This document shows positions 7,919 through 16,915 of a stretch of DNA of 41,298 bases, in pieces. The stretch is from Anthropogastromicrobium sp052273485. GTDB taxonomy: Bacteria > Bacillota > Clostridia > Lachnospirales > Lachnospiraceae. The translations under genes and the position numbers were made by a program. Every line of letters begins with the position of its first letter. Within the stretch, counting starts at the first letter, position 1. A model generated the notes under the pieces. That model did not search any database. It was not told where the DNA came from and saw only the letters and a list, made by a program, of their open reading frames with translations. The stretch lies in assembly GCA_052273485.1 (NCBI GenBank), contig DAVZID010000025.1:1-41298 (forward strand), written 5' to 3'.

Positions 7919-8760
7919 TGATTACGGCGCCGGTCAATAAAATCATTCCATTTAGCAGTGTGGACGGACCAGGAAATCGTACAGCTGTATTTTTTCAGGG
8001 CTGCAACTGGGACTGTCGCTACTGTCATAACCCAGAGACAAGAAACATGTGCACAGGCTGTATGGCCTGTGTGCAGGTCTGTCCTGCGGGGGCTCTTCAA
8101 AATGAAAACGGCAAGGTCCGCTTCTTTCCAGAGCGCTGTGTTGGCTGTGACACCTGCATCAAGACATGTCGTTTTGGAAGCAGCCCCCGTATCTGTAATT
8201 TAACACCAGAACAGACCTTTGAGCAGATCAAAAAGCAGATCCCGTTTATTAGCGGTGTCACTGTTTCTGGAGGGGAGTGCAGTTTGTATTGTGAATTTGT
8301 TGAACCTCTATTTCAGTTATGCAAGGAAGCTGGCTTAAATACAATGATGGACAGTAACGGAAGCACGCTTTTTGAGGGGAAAGACAATCTGTTAGCCGTT
8401 ACCGATGGTGTTATGTTGGATATTAAGGCATTCGATGAGGAAGATCATTTAAAGGTCACTGCGATGCCAAATAAGAACACGCTTGAGAATGCGGTATTTT
8501 TGGCGAAGCTTGGAAAGCTTTTCGAGATTCGTACTGTTGTTGTTTTAGGCCTGTTTGATATTGAAAATACAATAATCAAAGCCGGAGAATTGCTTAAGCC
8601 TTACCAGAGTATTCATCCGGTGCGCTACAAACTCATCTCATATCGTCCTTTCGGCGTCAGGGAAGAGTATCGGACCTATCAGAGTCCGTCAAAAGAGTAT
8701 ATGGAACAGCTAGAAGAACTTGCTCATAAGAGTGGATTTGACGATGTTGTTACCACATAA
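7918..8760 (+). CDS. yjjW: YjjW-family glycyl radical enzyme activase
   Basis: This 280-residue radical SAM protein would install the glycyl radical on YjjI using S-adenosylmethionine and a [4Fe-4S] cluster. The radical SAM cysteines are C29, C33 and C36 (CNWDCRYC). They are followed by a two-cluster ferredoxin insert: C45, C48, C51, C55 (CTGCMACVQVC) and C74, C77, C80, C84 (CVGCDTCIKTC). That arrangement is typical of glycyl radical activases. GGE motif (VSGGEC) near residue 118 contacts SAM. Length fits the family. It starts on the last base of the yjjI stop codon. A weak imperfect hairpin with five T lies 3' of it (about 8765-8795) but does not convince as a terminator, so read-through into the nucleoside transporter genes is possible. 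Confidence 0.9.
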   Translation: MITAPVNKIIPFSSVDGPGNRTAVFFQGCNWDCRYCHNPETRNMCTGCMACVQVCPAGALQNENGKVRFFPERCVGCDTCIKTCRFGSSPRICNLTPEQTFEQIKKQIPFISGVTVSGGECSLYCEFVEPLFQLCKEAGLNTMMDSNGSTLFEGKDNLLAVTDGVMLDIKAFDEEDHLKVTAMPNKNTLENAVFLAKLGKLFEIRTVVVLGLFDIENTIIKAGELLKPYQSIHPVRYKLISYRPFGVREEYRTYQSPSKEYMEQLEELAHKSGFDDVVTT

Positions 8761-8827
8761 AGAAAAAACACTGTCCAAAGAGACCACTGTTTTTGAATGC
8801 TTATAACAGACGAAGGAGGAGGAAGAG

Positions 8828-10375
8828 ATGGAGAGAATCAGTCATATCGATATGACGAAGCCGGCCATCGAAATGCGAGAGATCGTCAAGAAATTTGGCG
8901 ACTTTACAGCAAATGACCACATCAATTTGCTTGTTCACAAGGGTGAGGTCCATGCAATCCTTGGTGAGAATGGAGCGGGAAAAAGTACGCTGATGAATGT
9001 ACTGTACGGTCTGTATCAGCCGACATCCGGACAAATTTTTGTTGGAGGAAAAGAGGAAGTCATTCACAGCCCGAGCCGTGCGATTGAGCTTGGAATCGGT
9101 ATGGTTCATCAGCATTTTATGCTGGTACAGCCATTTTCCGTAACTGAAAATATTATTCTGGGTATGGAGCCGATGAAGGGAATTGCCGTTGATCTAAAGA
9201 CGGCGCGCAAAAAGGTAGAAGAGATTTCCAAACGCTATAACATGCAGGTGGATCCAGACGCAAAAATTGAGGATATTTCCGTTGGTATGCAGCAGCGTGT
9301 TGAGATTTTAAAGGTTTTGTATCGTGGAGCGGATATTCTGATTTTGGATGAGCCGACCGCATCTTTGACACCACAGGAGATTACAGAGCTGATGGAAATT
9401 ATCTCCAATCTAACAGCGGATGGCAAGTCTGTTATTCTGATTACACATAAGCTAAAGGAGATTACGACCTGCGCCGATTATTGTACAATTATCCGTCAGG
9501 GAAAGTATATTGATACGGTCAAAGTCAGCGATGTCAATGAGAATGACTTAGCAGCCATGATGGTAGGACGTAAGGTTGAATTCAAGGTTGAGAAAAAGGA
9601 TATTGAGCCGGGCGAGGTTGTTCTGGAAGTGAAGAATATTCACGGAAAGGATTACCGTGGTGTTGAAATCTTGAAGGGGCTGAATCTGAATGTGCGAAGA
9701 GGTGAGATCGTTGGTCTTGCCGGTGTCGATGGAAATGGACAGACGGAGCTTGTTGAAATTCTAACAGGTCTTCGAAAAGGCGATTCGGGAGAGGTTCTTA
9801 TCAACGGCAAAAATGTCTTTAATAAAAAGCCAAAGGAAATTTTTGAGAGTGGAATTACGAGTATTCCAGCCGACCGTCAGAAGCATGGTCTGGTGCTGGA
9901 GTTCTCCGTTGCAGAAAACCTAATTTTGCAAAATTACATGAAGGAACCGTATTCAAAAAAAGGCGTCTTAAAGAAGGATGCTATCATGGCTCACGCAAAG
10001 GAATTAGTTGAGAAGTTTGATATCCGCCCTGCAGGAAGCGAGTCTCGTCCAGCGGGCACACTTTCCGGTGGAAATCAGCAGAAGGTTATTATTGCAAGAG
10101 AGATTACAAATGATAAGGATCTCTTGATTGCGGTAAACCCAACGCGTGGTCTTGATGTTGGTGCAATTGAGTTTGTACATCGCTATCTGGTTGAGCAGCG
10201 AAATAAAAATAAAGCCGTTCTCCTCGTCTCCTTTGAGCTGGATGAGATCATGAGTGTATCCGACCGCATCGAAGTTATCTTTGATGGACAGATTACAGGA
10301 AGTATGCCGGCAGCAGGTGCAGATGAGAAGACCCTTGGAATTATGATGGCAGGAGGAAAGCACCATGAAGCATAA
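8828..10375 (+). CDS. nupO: nucleoside ABC transporter ATP-binding protein (two ATPase domains)
   Basis: This 515-residue ATPase with two tandem ABC domains energises nucleoside import with NupPQ and the BMP lipoprotein. Domain 1 has Walker A GENGAGKST (about residues 46-54) and Walker B ILILDEPTASL near 170. Domain 2 has a degenerate P-loop (GVDGNGQTE near 302) and signature LSGGNQQKV near 412. The asymmetry is usual in the RbsA/YufO class. It starts with ATG at 8828 after AAGGAGGAGG. It ends 11 bp inside the first permease gene. A sugar transporter ATPase is the alternative, but the permease types and the cdd neighbour favour nucleosides. Confidence 0.92.
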   Translation: MERISHIDMTKPAIEMREIVKKFGDFTANDHINLLVHKGEVHAILGENGAGKSTLMNVLYGLYQPTSGQIFVGGKEEVIHSPSRAIELGIGMVHQHFMLVQPFSVTENIILGMEPMKGIAVDLKTARKKVEEISKRYNMQVDPDAKIEDISVGMQQRVEILKVLYRGADILILDEPTASLTPQEITELMEIISNLTADGKSVILITHKLKEITTCADYCTIIRQGKYIDTVKVSDVNENDLAAMMVGRKVEFKVEKKDIEPGEVVLEVKNIHGKDYRGVEILKGLNLNVRRGEIVGLAGVDGNGQTELVEILTGLRKGDSGEVLINGKNVFNKKPKEIFESGITSIPADRQKHGLVLEFSVAENLILQNYMKEPYSKKGVLKKDAIMAHAKELVEKFDIRPAGSESRPAGTLSGGNQQKVIIAREITNDKDLLIAVNPTRGLDVGAIEFVHRYLVEQRNKNKAVLLVSFELDEIMSVSDRIEVIFDGQITGSMPAAGADEKTLGIMMAGGKHHEA

Positions 10376-11429
10376 GAAAAGCATATTAGAAGGAAATATA
10401 ATCTATACGCTGTTTGCAATTTTAATGGGATTTTTAACAGGTGCCATTATCCTTGCGATTGCAGGAATGAACCCAGGAGTCATCTATGCAAAATTAATCT
10501 CAGGTATCTTCAGCAAGCCAAAATTTTTAGCTTGGTCCGTTGTCTATGCGACACCGCTTATTTTTACTGGTCTTAGCGTAGCCTTCTCCTTCCGTACTGG
10601 TGTCTTTAATATTGGCGCAGAGGGCCAGTTTGTAGTGGGAAGCCTTGCAGCAACTTTAATTGGAATTGTTTGCCCGCTTCCAGCAATTATCACGGTTCCA
10701 CTTTGTTTAATTGCGGCAGCGGCAGCAGGTGCACTGTGGTCAGCATTTTGTGGTTTGTTAAAAGTAAAGAAGGGCATCAACGAGGTTCTTTCCTTTATTA
10801 TGATGAACTGGATTGCGTATTATCTGTCGAATTATATCGTAAACCTTCCAGGTATCAAAGCAAACGCAAAAGAGACGACTGTTGATATTTTAGAAAATGC
10901 TCAGATGTTAATGCCATTGCCTGTTCGTCAGATGACTGGCTGTAATACCACCAATTATGGAATTATTCTGGCACTCATTGCGGCAGTGGTTATCTGGTAT
11001 CTGATCAATAAGACAACACTTGGTTATGAGCTTCGAAGCGTTGGCTTCAACAGCCACGCGGCCGAGTATGGCGGTATCAATGCAGGTGCTTCTGTTATGA
11101 AGGCACTGGCAATCTCTGGTGCACTTGCAGGTCTTGGTGGTGCGATCCAGATTCTTGGAAATGCGATGCATATCGCACAGTTTTCCGGGCAGGAGGGCTT
11201 TGGCTTCCAGGGAATCACGGTTGCGCTGATTGCAAGCTCCAATCCGATCGGCTGTATTTTTGCAGGCCTTTTCTATGGTGCAATGAAGTATGGTGGTTCA
11301 AAGTTAAACCTTGTCGGCGCACCAAAAGAAGTTCTTGATATCATCATGGGTGCGATTGTTCTTGTTATCGCAATTTCACATGTATTCAAGGCATTTGCCC
11401 TGAAGAAGGCACAGAAGGGAGGAAAGTAA
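10365..11429 (+). CDS. nupP: nucleoside ABC transporter permease, YufP type
   Basis: This 354-residue permease is of the BPD_transp_2 family. About eight to ten hydrophobic stretches are visible, beginning at residues 15-37 (LFAILMGFLTGAIILAIAG). FSFRTGVFNIGAEGQFVVGS near 70-90 is typical of YufP-type nucleoside permeases. Gly/Ala-rich segments near 245-265 (AISGALAGLGGAIQILGNAM) fit the family's C-terminal helices. Start overlaps nupO by 11 bp; the ATG follows GGAGGAAAGCACC. It pairs with the next permease to form the heterodimeric channel. Confidence 0.92.
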   Translation: MKHKKSILEGNIIYTLFAILMGFLTGAIILAIAGMNPGVIYAKLISGIFSKPKFLAWSVVYATPLIFTGLSVAFSFRTGVFNIGAEGQFVVGSLAATLIGIVCPLPAIITVPLCLIAAAAAGALWSAFCGLLKVKKGINEVLSFIMMNWIAYYLSNYIVNLPGIKANAKETTVDILENAQMLMPLPVRQMTGCNTTNYGIILALIAAVVIWYLINKTTLGYELRSVGFNSHAAEYGGINAGASVMKALAISGALAGLGGAIQILGNAMHIAQFSGQEGFGFQGITVALIASSNPIGCIFAGLFYGAMKYGGSKLNLVGAPKEVLDIIMGAIVLVIAISHVFKAFALKKAQKGGK

Positions 11430-11430
11430 G

Positions 11431-12372
11431 ATGAATGAATTTATAAAAGATCTTGGCCTTTTGATCAATGCAATGCTGATCGCAACGCCTCCGCTTCTGT
11501 ATGCGGCACTTGGCTCTTGCATCTCCGAGCGAAGTGGTGTTGTCAATATCGGTATTGAGGGAATGATGACAGTAGGTGCCTTTACCGGTGCAGCGCTTTG
11601 CTATTTTATCCCAGGTGCACCATGGCTAGCCTTTCTTCTTGCCGGTGTGGCCGGTGCGCTTGTTGCAGTCATTCATGCATTTGCCTGCATTACCTGTAAT
11701 GCAGATCAGACGATTTCTGGTACCGCAATCAATTTCTTGGCGCCTGGTATTGCGATCTTTATTTGTCGTGTATTGTTTTCGGATAGTACCGATACCCCAG
11801 CCATCACGGATTCGGCAAGCCGTCTGCCAAAGCTGCTTGATGGTGTCTTCCCAGCAGGTTCCTTCTGGAATAACGTATTAAATATTCATGTGGCAGGTTA
11901 TCTTTGCTTTATCTGTGTAGCAGTTGTCTGGTTTGTATTTTACAAGACTAAGTTTGGCCTTCGCCTTCGTGCAGTTGGCGAGCATCCACAGGCTTGTGAT
12001 ACGCTTGGTATCAACGTAACAAGAACACGTTATATCGCCGTTATCTTATCCGGATTTTTCTCTGGTCTTGGCGGTGCGTATATCACAATGGCAACAACCA
12101 ATCAGTTTAGACCAGCCGTTATCGTAGGACAGGGCTTTATGGCAATTTCCGCTGTTATTTTTGGAAAGTTTACGCCGCAGGGTGCACTGCTTGCTTGTAT
12201 GCTCTTTGGTCTTTGTAGTGGAATTAAGGTTCTTGCAGGAACAAGCAATATCATTTCTCCAAATCTAATTTCCATGATTCCGTATATCGTAACGATTCTG
12301 GCACTGGTATTGTTTGTCGGAAAGGCAAGAGTCCCGGCAGCAAACGGAAAGCCGTATATCAAATCTAAGTAA
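11431..12372 (+). CDS. nupQ: nucleoside ABC transporter permease, YufQ type
   Basis: This 313-residue membrane protein is the second half of the nucleoside channel. The motif ISERSGVVNIGIEGMM near residues 31-46 mirrors the FNIGAEGQ motif of the partner permease and is characteristic of the YufQ branch. Multiple hydrophobic helices cover nearly the whole length. The ATG follows AGGGAGGAAAGTAAG and lies 1 bp after the nupP stop. Cytidine deaminase follows after 63 bp that contain a strong hairpin but no T-run, so cotranscription is likely. Confidence 0.92.
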   Translation: MNEFIKDLGLLINAMLIATPPLLYAALGSCISERSGVVNIGIEGMMTVGAFTGAALCYFIPGAPWLAFLLAGVAGALVAVIHAFACITCNADQTISGTAINFLAPGIAIFICRVLFSDSTDTPAITDSASRLPKLLDGVFPAGSFWNNVLNIHVAGYLCFICVAVVWFVFYKTKFGLRLRAVGEHPQACDTLGINVTRTRYIAVILSGFFSGLGGAYITMATTNQFRPAVIVGQGFMAISAVIFGKFTPQGALLACMLFGLCSGIKVLAGTSNIISPNLISMIPYIVTILALVLFVGKARVPAANGKPYIKSK

Positions 12373-12398
12373 TTTGTAAAGTTAATAAGTTAGAAAGG

Positions 12399-12423
12399 CT
12401 GCCGGGTAAGTTTTGCCCGGCAG
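12399..12423 (+). promoter_or_regulatory. GC-rich hairpin between nupQ and cdd
   Basis: CTGCCGGG (12399-12406) pairs perfectly with CCCGGCAG (12416-12423) around a 9-base loop. AGAAAGG, a fair Shine-Dalgarno sequence, lies directly on its 5' side (12392-12398), and an ATG lies directly on its 3' side. There is no T-run, so it is not a standard terminator. It could be a transcript-processing or translation-control element. Confidence 0.7.
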
Positions 12424-12435
12424 ATGGAACTGTAT

Positions 12436-12861
12436 ATGAATATCGACGCAGAAGTTTTAATGAAAGAAGCAATCGAGGCCAGAAAAATGGCTTATACGCC
12501 GTATTCACATTTTCAGGTGGGAGCAGCGCTCCTTACCGCAGACGGAAAGATTTATCGTGGCTGTAACATTGAAAATGCGGGGTACACGCCGAGCAATTGT
12601 GCCGAGCGTACTGCATTCTTTAAAGCTGTCAGCGAGGGGGAGCGTTCCTTTGCAGCGATTGCCATCGTAGCAGGGCCAGAGGGAGGCGATCTTGTGTTGA
12701 CCGCGCCATGTGGTGTGTGCCGTCAGGTAATGATGGAGTTTTGCGATTATGAGACCTTCCCAATCATTTTGGGAACCTCACCGAGCGATTACAAGATCAT
12801 GACCTTAAAGGAAATTCTTCCACTGGGATTTGGACCGAAAAATTTAAATATTGAGCTGTAA
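12436..12861 (+). CDS. cdd: cytidine deaminase
   Basis: This 141-residue zinc enzyme converts cytidine or deoxycytidine to uridine or deoxyuridine, feeding the udp/udk pair. The motif CAERTAFFKA carries a zinc Cys and the catalytic Glu. PCGVCRQV carries the other two zinc Cys. YSHFQVGAAL forms the nucleoside pocket. Start: an in-frame ATG at 12424 would add MELY, but the ATG at 12436 (MNIDAEVLMKEA) matches the usual family N-terminus and has a weak GGAAC 6 bases upstream. The preceding hairpin may place the AGAAAGG site near either codon. A terminator follows. Confidence 0.93.
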   Translation: MNIDAEVLMKEAIEARKMAYTPYSHFQVGAALLTADGKIYRGCNIENAGYTPSNCAERTAFFKAVSEGERSFAAIAIVAGPEGGDLVLTAPCGVCRQVMMEFCDYETFPIILGTSPSDYKIMTLKEILPLGFGPKNLNIEL

Positions 12862-12877
12862 TAAAGAATGCACCTAG

Positions 12878-12920
12878 AAAATGCCAACCTGAGGAGAAAA
12901 TCTTTGGGTTGGCATTTTTT
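12878..12920 (+). terminator. intrinsic terminator after cdd
   Basis: AAAATGCCAACC (12878-12889) pairs with GGTTGGCATTTT (12907-12918), with T continuing to 12920. The loop is 17 bases. Confidence 0.9.
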
Positions 12921-12988
12921 GTGAATGGGTGTCCCGTGAACAGTAACATGTTTTTTTACATCTATTCGATGAAATTGGTAAAATTGAA

Positions 12989-13017
12989 TTGAATTGTTTG
13001 AACTTTTGTGGTATAAT
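12989..13017 (+). promoter_or_regulatory. sigma-A promoter of the gene at 13071
   Basis: TTGAAT (12989-12994), a 17-bp spacer and TATAAT (13012-13017), with an extended -10 TGG directly before the -10 box. Confidence 0.88.
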
Positions 13018-13070
13018 AGGTGCAGAAATCACATAGAAAAGGCTGCACGGCAGCGAAAGAGAGGTAACAA

Positions 13071-14558
13071 ATGGCAGAGGAAAAGATGCAGGCAGCAAAG
13101 ATCCTGCTTAAAAATCCATACAGACAGGTGATCCTTCAGGACTATAATAAGACACTGGAGAATCGTAAGTTTCGCAAAAAGCTGGAGGGAATCGAGAATG
13201 AGGTTTCCTGGTTTACCGGCAAGAGCAGCCAGTATAGAGTAGAAGACCGTCAGGGTTTCTTTAAGCATTTTCAGGAGAACTATGCAGGCAAAAAGCACGC
13301 ACCGTTAACACCAATGTACCGTCCGCTTAGCTCCTACAAATTTGGCGAAGAACCGGAGATCATTTATTTTATGATGCTCTTTGTAAAAAAGGATGAGGAG
13401 TTAAAAGAGTTCCAGAACGATCATCCAAATCGTCAGGAGGTTCTTTCTAGTGATGTGCTTCGTATTCGTTATTTGAAGCTTCGCAATGAGTATCGTCTGC
13501 TTGGCGCACTGCTTGACAGCTTAGACAAGGGTGTTGGAGCAATCGAGGTGACCATTGCAGAGCATTTTGTGACCGATTATACCCAGAACATGGATAAGTT
13601 AAGTGTATCCCAGTTAAACAGCCGTTTCTTCCGTTCTCTGCGTGCAATGAAGACCGATCAGAGTTTTGCTCTGTTAGCACTTTTGAAGGAAAAGAATGCA
13701 CCGGATACCGATTATATGGAGCTGCTTGCAAATTACAATGCAAGAGATTTCAAGAAGTTAATCGAGCTTGCTGACAAATTCCCGAAGGAGAATCGAAACT
13801 ATCAGCCAGTTATGGTACTTCGCACCGAGGCACAGGCAAGACTTGGAAACATCCCAGGATTCATCGAGAGCTTTAAGGCAATTGACGAAGAAGTGATTGA
13901 TACGGTTCATTTCCTGTTCCTGTTACAGGAGCTGATCACACATGCTGATTACAAGGAGCTGGACAACGATGAGTTTGATTTGTCCATTCAGGAACTGTTA
14001 AAGAGTAAGTTCAAGCAGGTTGAGTCTTCCACCTTTGCAGGACCGGTCAGCAGAAACTTCGTAAACTTCCTGCTTGAGGGTCTTCCAATTGCAGAGGAGC
14101 TTGCAGCAATCAAGAAAGAAAAGGGCGAGGATGCGATTCCACAGGATCGTCTGGATCGTCTGTATCAGTTACAGATGGCACTTGACCTGTATCCAAACGA
14201 GGATGTCAGCAGCCTGATCGACATCGAGAACATTGAGGAGAATGGTTCTGCAAAGAGCAGAGAGAGAATCGGCCGTCTGGCACTGAGTTTGCTTCTTGAA
14301 AAGAGCCAGGATAAGAGCTTTGATAATATTTATCTTGCATTCCAGGCACTGGTACGCATGGGACTTCAGAAGGCGTTTGTAACCAACGTTGAGAACAATC
14401 TGCAGGCACTGGTTCAGTTTGGAAGAAGCGGACAGAAGAGAGCGTTCGATCTGATTAAGGCAGCTTATATCGCAAAGAAGGGTGCAGGTCTTGATACCGC
14501 GGAGCTTGAGAAGATCCTCACAGAGAATGGTGTCAGCCTTGAGGTTGAGACAAAGTAA
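13071..14558 (+). CDS. conserved-looking helical protein of unknown function
   Basis: I do not recognise this 495-residue protein. It has no signal peptide, membrane segment or cysteine cluster. It is acidic and appears almost entirely alpha-helical, with repeated leucine-rich helical pairs between about residues 190 and 480 that resemble a TPR/HEAT-like solenoid without a clear repeat. The N-terminal 120 residues are more basic (KKLEGIENEVSWFTGKSS). The ATG follows AGAGAGG and lies 53 bp after a near-consensus promoter. It is monocistronic, with its own terminator. Strong expression signals and ordinary codon use argue that it is a real housekeeping-type protein. A scaffold or regulatory role is only a guess from the solenoid-like look. 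Confidence 0.85.
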   Translation: MAEEKMQAAKILLKNPYRQVILQDYNKTLENRKFRKKLEGIENEVSWFTGKSSQYRVEDRQGFFKHFQENYAGKKHAPLTPMYRPLSSYKFGEEPEIIYFMMLFVKKDEELKEFQNDHPNRQEVLSSDVLRIRYLKLRNEYRLLGALLDSLDKGVGAIEVTIAEHFVTDYTQNMDKLSVSQLNSRFFRSLRAMKTDQSFALLALLKEKNAPDTDYMELLANYNARDFKKLIELADKFPKENRNYQPVMVLRTEAQARLGNIPGFIESFKAIDEEVIDTVHFLFLLQELITHADYKELDNDEFDLSIQELLKSKFKQVESSTFAGPVSRNFVNFLLEGLPIAEELAAIKKEKGEDAIPQDRLDRLYQLQMALDLYPNEDVSSLIDIENIEENGSAKSRERIGRLALSLLLEKSQDKSFDNIYLAFQALVRMGLQKAFVTNVENNLQALVQFGRSGQKRAFDLIKAAYIAKKGAGLDTAELEKILTENGVSLEVETK

Positions 14559-14610
14559 CTATTCAGAGTTACATAAGAAAAAAGTCCGCAGTTATGCTGC
14601 CAGGACGTGA

Positions 14611-14647
14611 AAAGGGCAGCTGCTTTTTGGCAGCCGCCTTTTTCTTT
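14611..14647 (+). terminator. intrinsic terminator after the gene at 13071
   Basis: AAAGG-GCAGCTGC pairs with GGCAGCCGCCTTT, with one bulge and one mismatch, around TTTTT, followed by TTTTTCTTT. A second hairpin (GTCCGCAG with CTGC and GGAC, about 14584-14606) lies just before it. Confidence 0.75.
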
Positions 14648-14786
14648 ACCATAATCTATGGATAAACGCCATTTGTTTCGCTCCCGGGTACGATAAATGA
14701 CGATACAAGGACAGTATGTGCAATTTATATTTTTTTATCCATTAAATAAGGGGGGTTGTCGAAGCTCCGTAAATAGGGAGGTAATT

Positions 14787-16793
14787 ATGGAAGAACGATA
14801 TCTGCGGCTGCTTTCAAGAGAGTATCCAAACCGCCAGTCGGCGCTGTGTGAGATCGCCAATTTGACGGCGATGAGCGGTCTGCCAAAAGGAACCGAATAT
14901 TTTTTTAGCGATTTGCATGGCGAATATAAGGGCTTTTCGGAATTGATGAACGGTGCATCGGGCGTCATTCGAGAGAAGATTCGTCTTGAGTTTGATAGGA
15001 CATTGACAAATCCACAGCAAAATCAGCTCGCTAATCTGATCTACGATCCGGTCAAGGTGCTTAGCCTGATGCATGAGTATGGCCGTGATACCGATCAGTG
15101 GCTGAAGAATACGATTTTTTATCTGACGCAGCTGTGCCGTGGTGTCAGTGCGAAATATTCGCGCGTGCATGTGCGCAGTAAGATTCCACATGAGTACGAA
15201 TATCTGATGGAAGAATTGCTCTATCCGGGCCAGGAGGAAGGCCGCCTCGAGTATTGCCGCCAGATTATCGATGCCGTTGTGACAAGTGGACTTGCAAACA
15301 CATTTATCCCGCAGTTTTGCAAGCTGATTCGTAGCCTCACGATGGATTGGATTCATGTGATCGGCGATATTTTTGATCGAGGACCGCGCCCGGATCGGAT
15401 CATGGAGGATCTGATTGAGTATGGCGATATCGATATTCAATGGGGCAATCATGACATTTCCTGGATGGGAGCCGCCTGCGGCAACCGCATTCTAATTGCA
15501 AATGTTGTGCGTATGGGCATCAGTTACAACAATTTTGACTGCCTCGAGGATGGCTATGGAATTAACTTGCGTCCATTGTCTGACTTTGCTGCCGAGGCAT
15601 ACCGCGATGATCCGTGTGAGCGGTTTTTGCCAAAGATATTGGATGAGAATGTCTACGACAAGGTAGCGACAAGCTTGTCTGCCAAGATGCATAAGGCGAT
15701 GGCGATTATCCAGTTGAAATTGATTGGGCAAATGGTGCACCGTCATCCGGAATACCACATGGAGGACCGAAATTTACTTGAGCACATTGACTATGAGAAG
15801 GGATTGTATCAGTACAATGGCATTACCTGTCCGTTAACCGATACCAATTTCCCAACAGTGGATCCGAAAAATCCGCTCGCACTCACATCACAGGAGTCTC
15901 AGCTGATGGATGTACTGGCGGCATCCTTTGCCCACAGTGAAGCTTTGCAGCGCCATGTGCGTTTCCTTTATAGCAGTGGAAGCATGTATTTGTGCATGAA
16001 TGGAAATTTGCTGTTTCACGGCTGCATTCCGATGAATGAGGATGGTACTTTTGAACAGGTCGAGGTTGACGGTGTGGTCTATTCGGGAAAAGCACTGTTT
16101 GACCGACTTGAAAAGGCAGCGAGGGAAGCCTATTTTCTGCCGCAGGGTCATCCAAACAAGCAAAAGAATGTCGATAAGATGTGGCTTTTGTGGTGCAGTG
16201 CGAAATCGCCGCTGTTTGGCAAGAGTCGTATGTCGGCGTTTGAACGTTATTTTACAAAAGAAAAAGCACTGCATGAGGAAATTTATAACAGCTATTATCG
16301 GCTGAGTGCCGATCCGCATGTATGCGAACGCATATTACAGGAGTTTGGTGTGGACAAGGAGCATGGTCATATCATAAACGGTCATGTTCCAGTTCGCCAG
16401 AAGGACGGCGAAAAACCGGTTAAGGCAAATGGAAAACTCTATGTTATTGATGGTGGATTGTCCAAAGCGTATCAGGCAAAGACAGGAATTGCAGGTTATA
16501 CATTGATCTTTAACTCGCATTATCTGGCATTGGCACAGCACCATGATTACATCACGCACCCGTTATCGAAACCGGATGACGATGAGATGCCAACGCTTCA
16601 GATCACCGAGACGATGGAGCGGCGTATTCTTGCTTCTGACACGGATGCAGGCAAAAAGTTGGCACTGCGTATCAATGAATTGCGCCAGCTCGTAGAGGCA
16701 TATGAAAGTGGTCGTATTGTTGAGCGCACAATCGCTGCATATCCAAAAACGCTTCCAAGTCTGCATATGGAAACTATGGAAATTGTACGATAA
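14787..16793 (+). CDS. fbp: fructose-1,6-bisphosphatase, class III
   Basis: This 668-residue gluconeogenic enzyme hydrolyses fructose-1,6-bisphosphate to fructose-6-phosphate. It is the Firmicute-type class III enzyme with a metallophosphatase core. Metal-site motifs are FFSDLHGE (residues about 38-45), HVIGDIFDRGPRPD (about 190-203) and WGNHDISWMG (about 216-225), and a late NGHVPV near 530. Length is as expected (about 670). The ATG at 14787 follows AGGGAGG; the frame extends further upstream but without a ribosome site. Class III enzymes are typically stimulated by phosphoenolpyruvate. The next gene makes glycogen branches, so the pair fits carbon storage. Confidence 0.94.
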   Translation: MEERYLRLLSREYPNRQSALCEIANLTAMSGLPKGTEYFFSDLHGEYKGFSELMNGASGVIREKIRLEFDRTLTNPQQNQLANLIYDPVKVLSLMHEYGRDTDQWLKNTIFYLTQLCRGVSAKYSRVHVRSKIPHEYEYLMEELLYPGQEEGRLEYCRQIIDAVVTSGLANTFIPQFCKLIRSLTMDWIHVIGDIFDRGPRPDRIMEDLIEYGDIDIQWGNHDISWMGAACGNRILIANVVRMGISYNNFDCLEDGYGINLRPLSDFAAEAYRDDPCERFLPKILDENVYDKVATSLSAKMHKAMAIIQLKLIGQMVHRHPEYHMEDRNLLEHIDYEKGLYQYNGITCPLTDTNFPTVDPKNPLALTSQESQLMDVLAASFAHSEALQRHVRFLYSSGSMYLCMNGNLLFHGCIPMNEDGTFEQVEVDGVVYSGKALFDRLEKAAREAYFLPQGHPNKQKNVDKMWLLWCSAKSPLFGKSRMSAFERYFTKEKALHEEIYNSYYRLSADPHVCERILQEFGVDKEHGHIINGHVPVRQKDGEKPVKANGKLYVIDGGLSKAYQAKTGIAGYTLIFNSHYLALAQHHDYITHPLSKPDDDEMPTLQITETMERRILASDTDAGKKLALRINELRQLVEAYESGRIVERTIAAYPKTLPSLHMETMEIVR

Positions 16794-16825
16794 CGTCAAA
16801 ATAAACACGAATATTCATAGAGATA

Positions 16826-16854
16826 TTGACGGAAAACACAAAAAGGTGTATGAT
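16826..16854 (+). promoter_or_regulatory. sigma-A promoter of glgB
   Basis: TTGACG (16826-16831), a 17-bp spacer and TATGAT (16849-16854), 62 bp before the chosen ATG. It shows that the longer in-frame start at 16826 is not used. Confidence 0.85.
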
Positions 16855-16915
16855 ATATCTGTCTATTCGTAATTTCAGAAAAGGTTTTGTAGGAACCGGA
16901 AAGGTAAGGAAAGTT

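Noticed and set aside
8763..8797. Terminator between yjjW and nupO
   Set aside because: The stem has several mismatches and only five T; too weak to call.
14814..15452. 212-codon minus-strand frame inside fbp
   Set aside because: Shadow of a recognised gene; no family match and no ribosome site.
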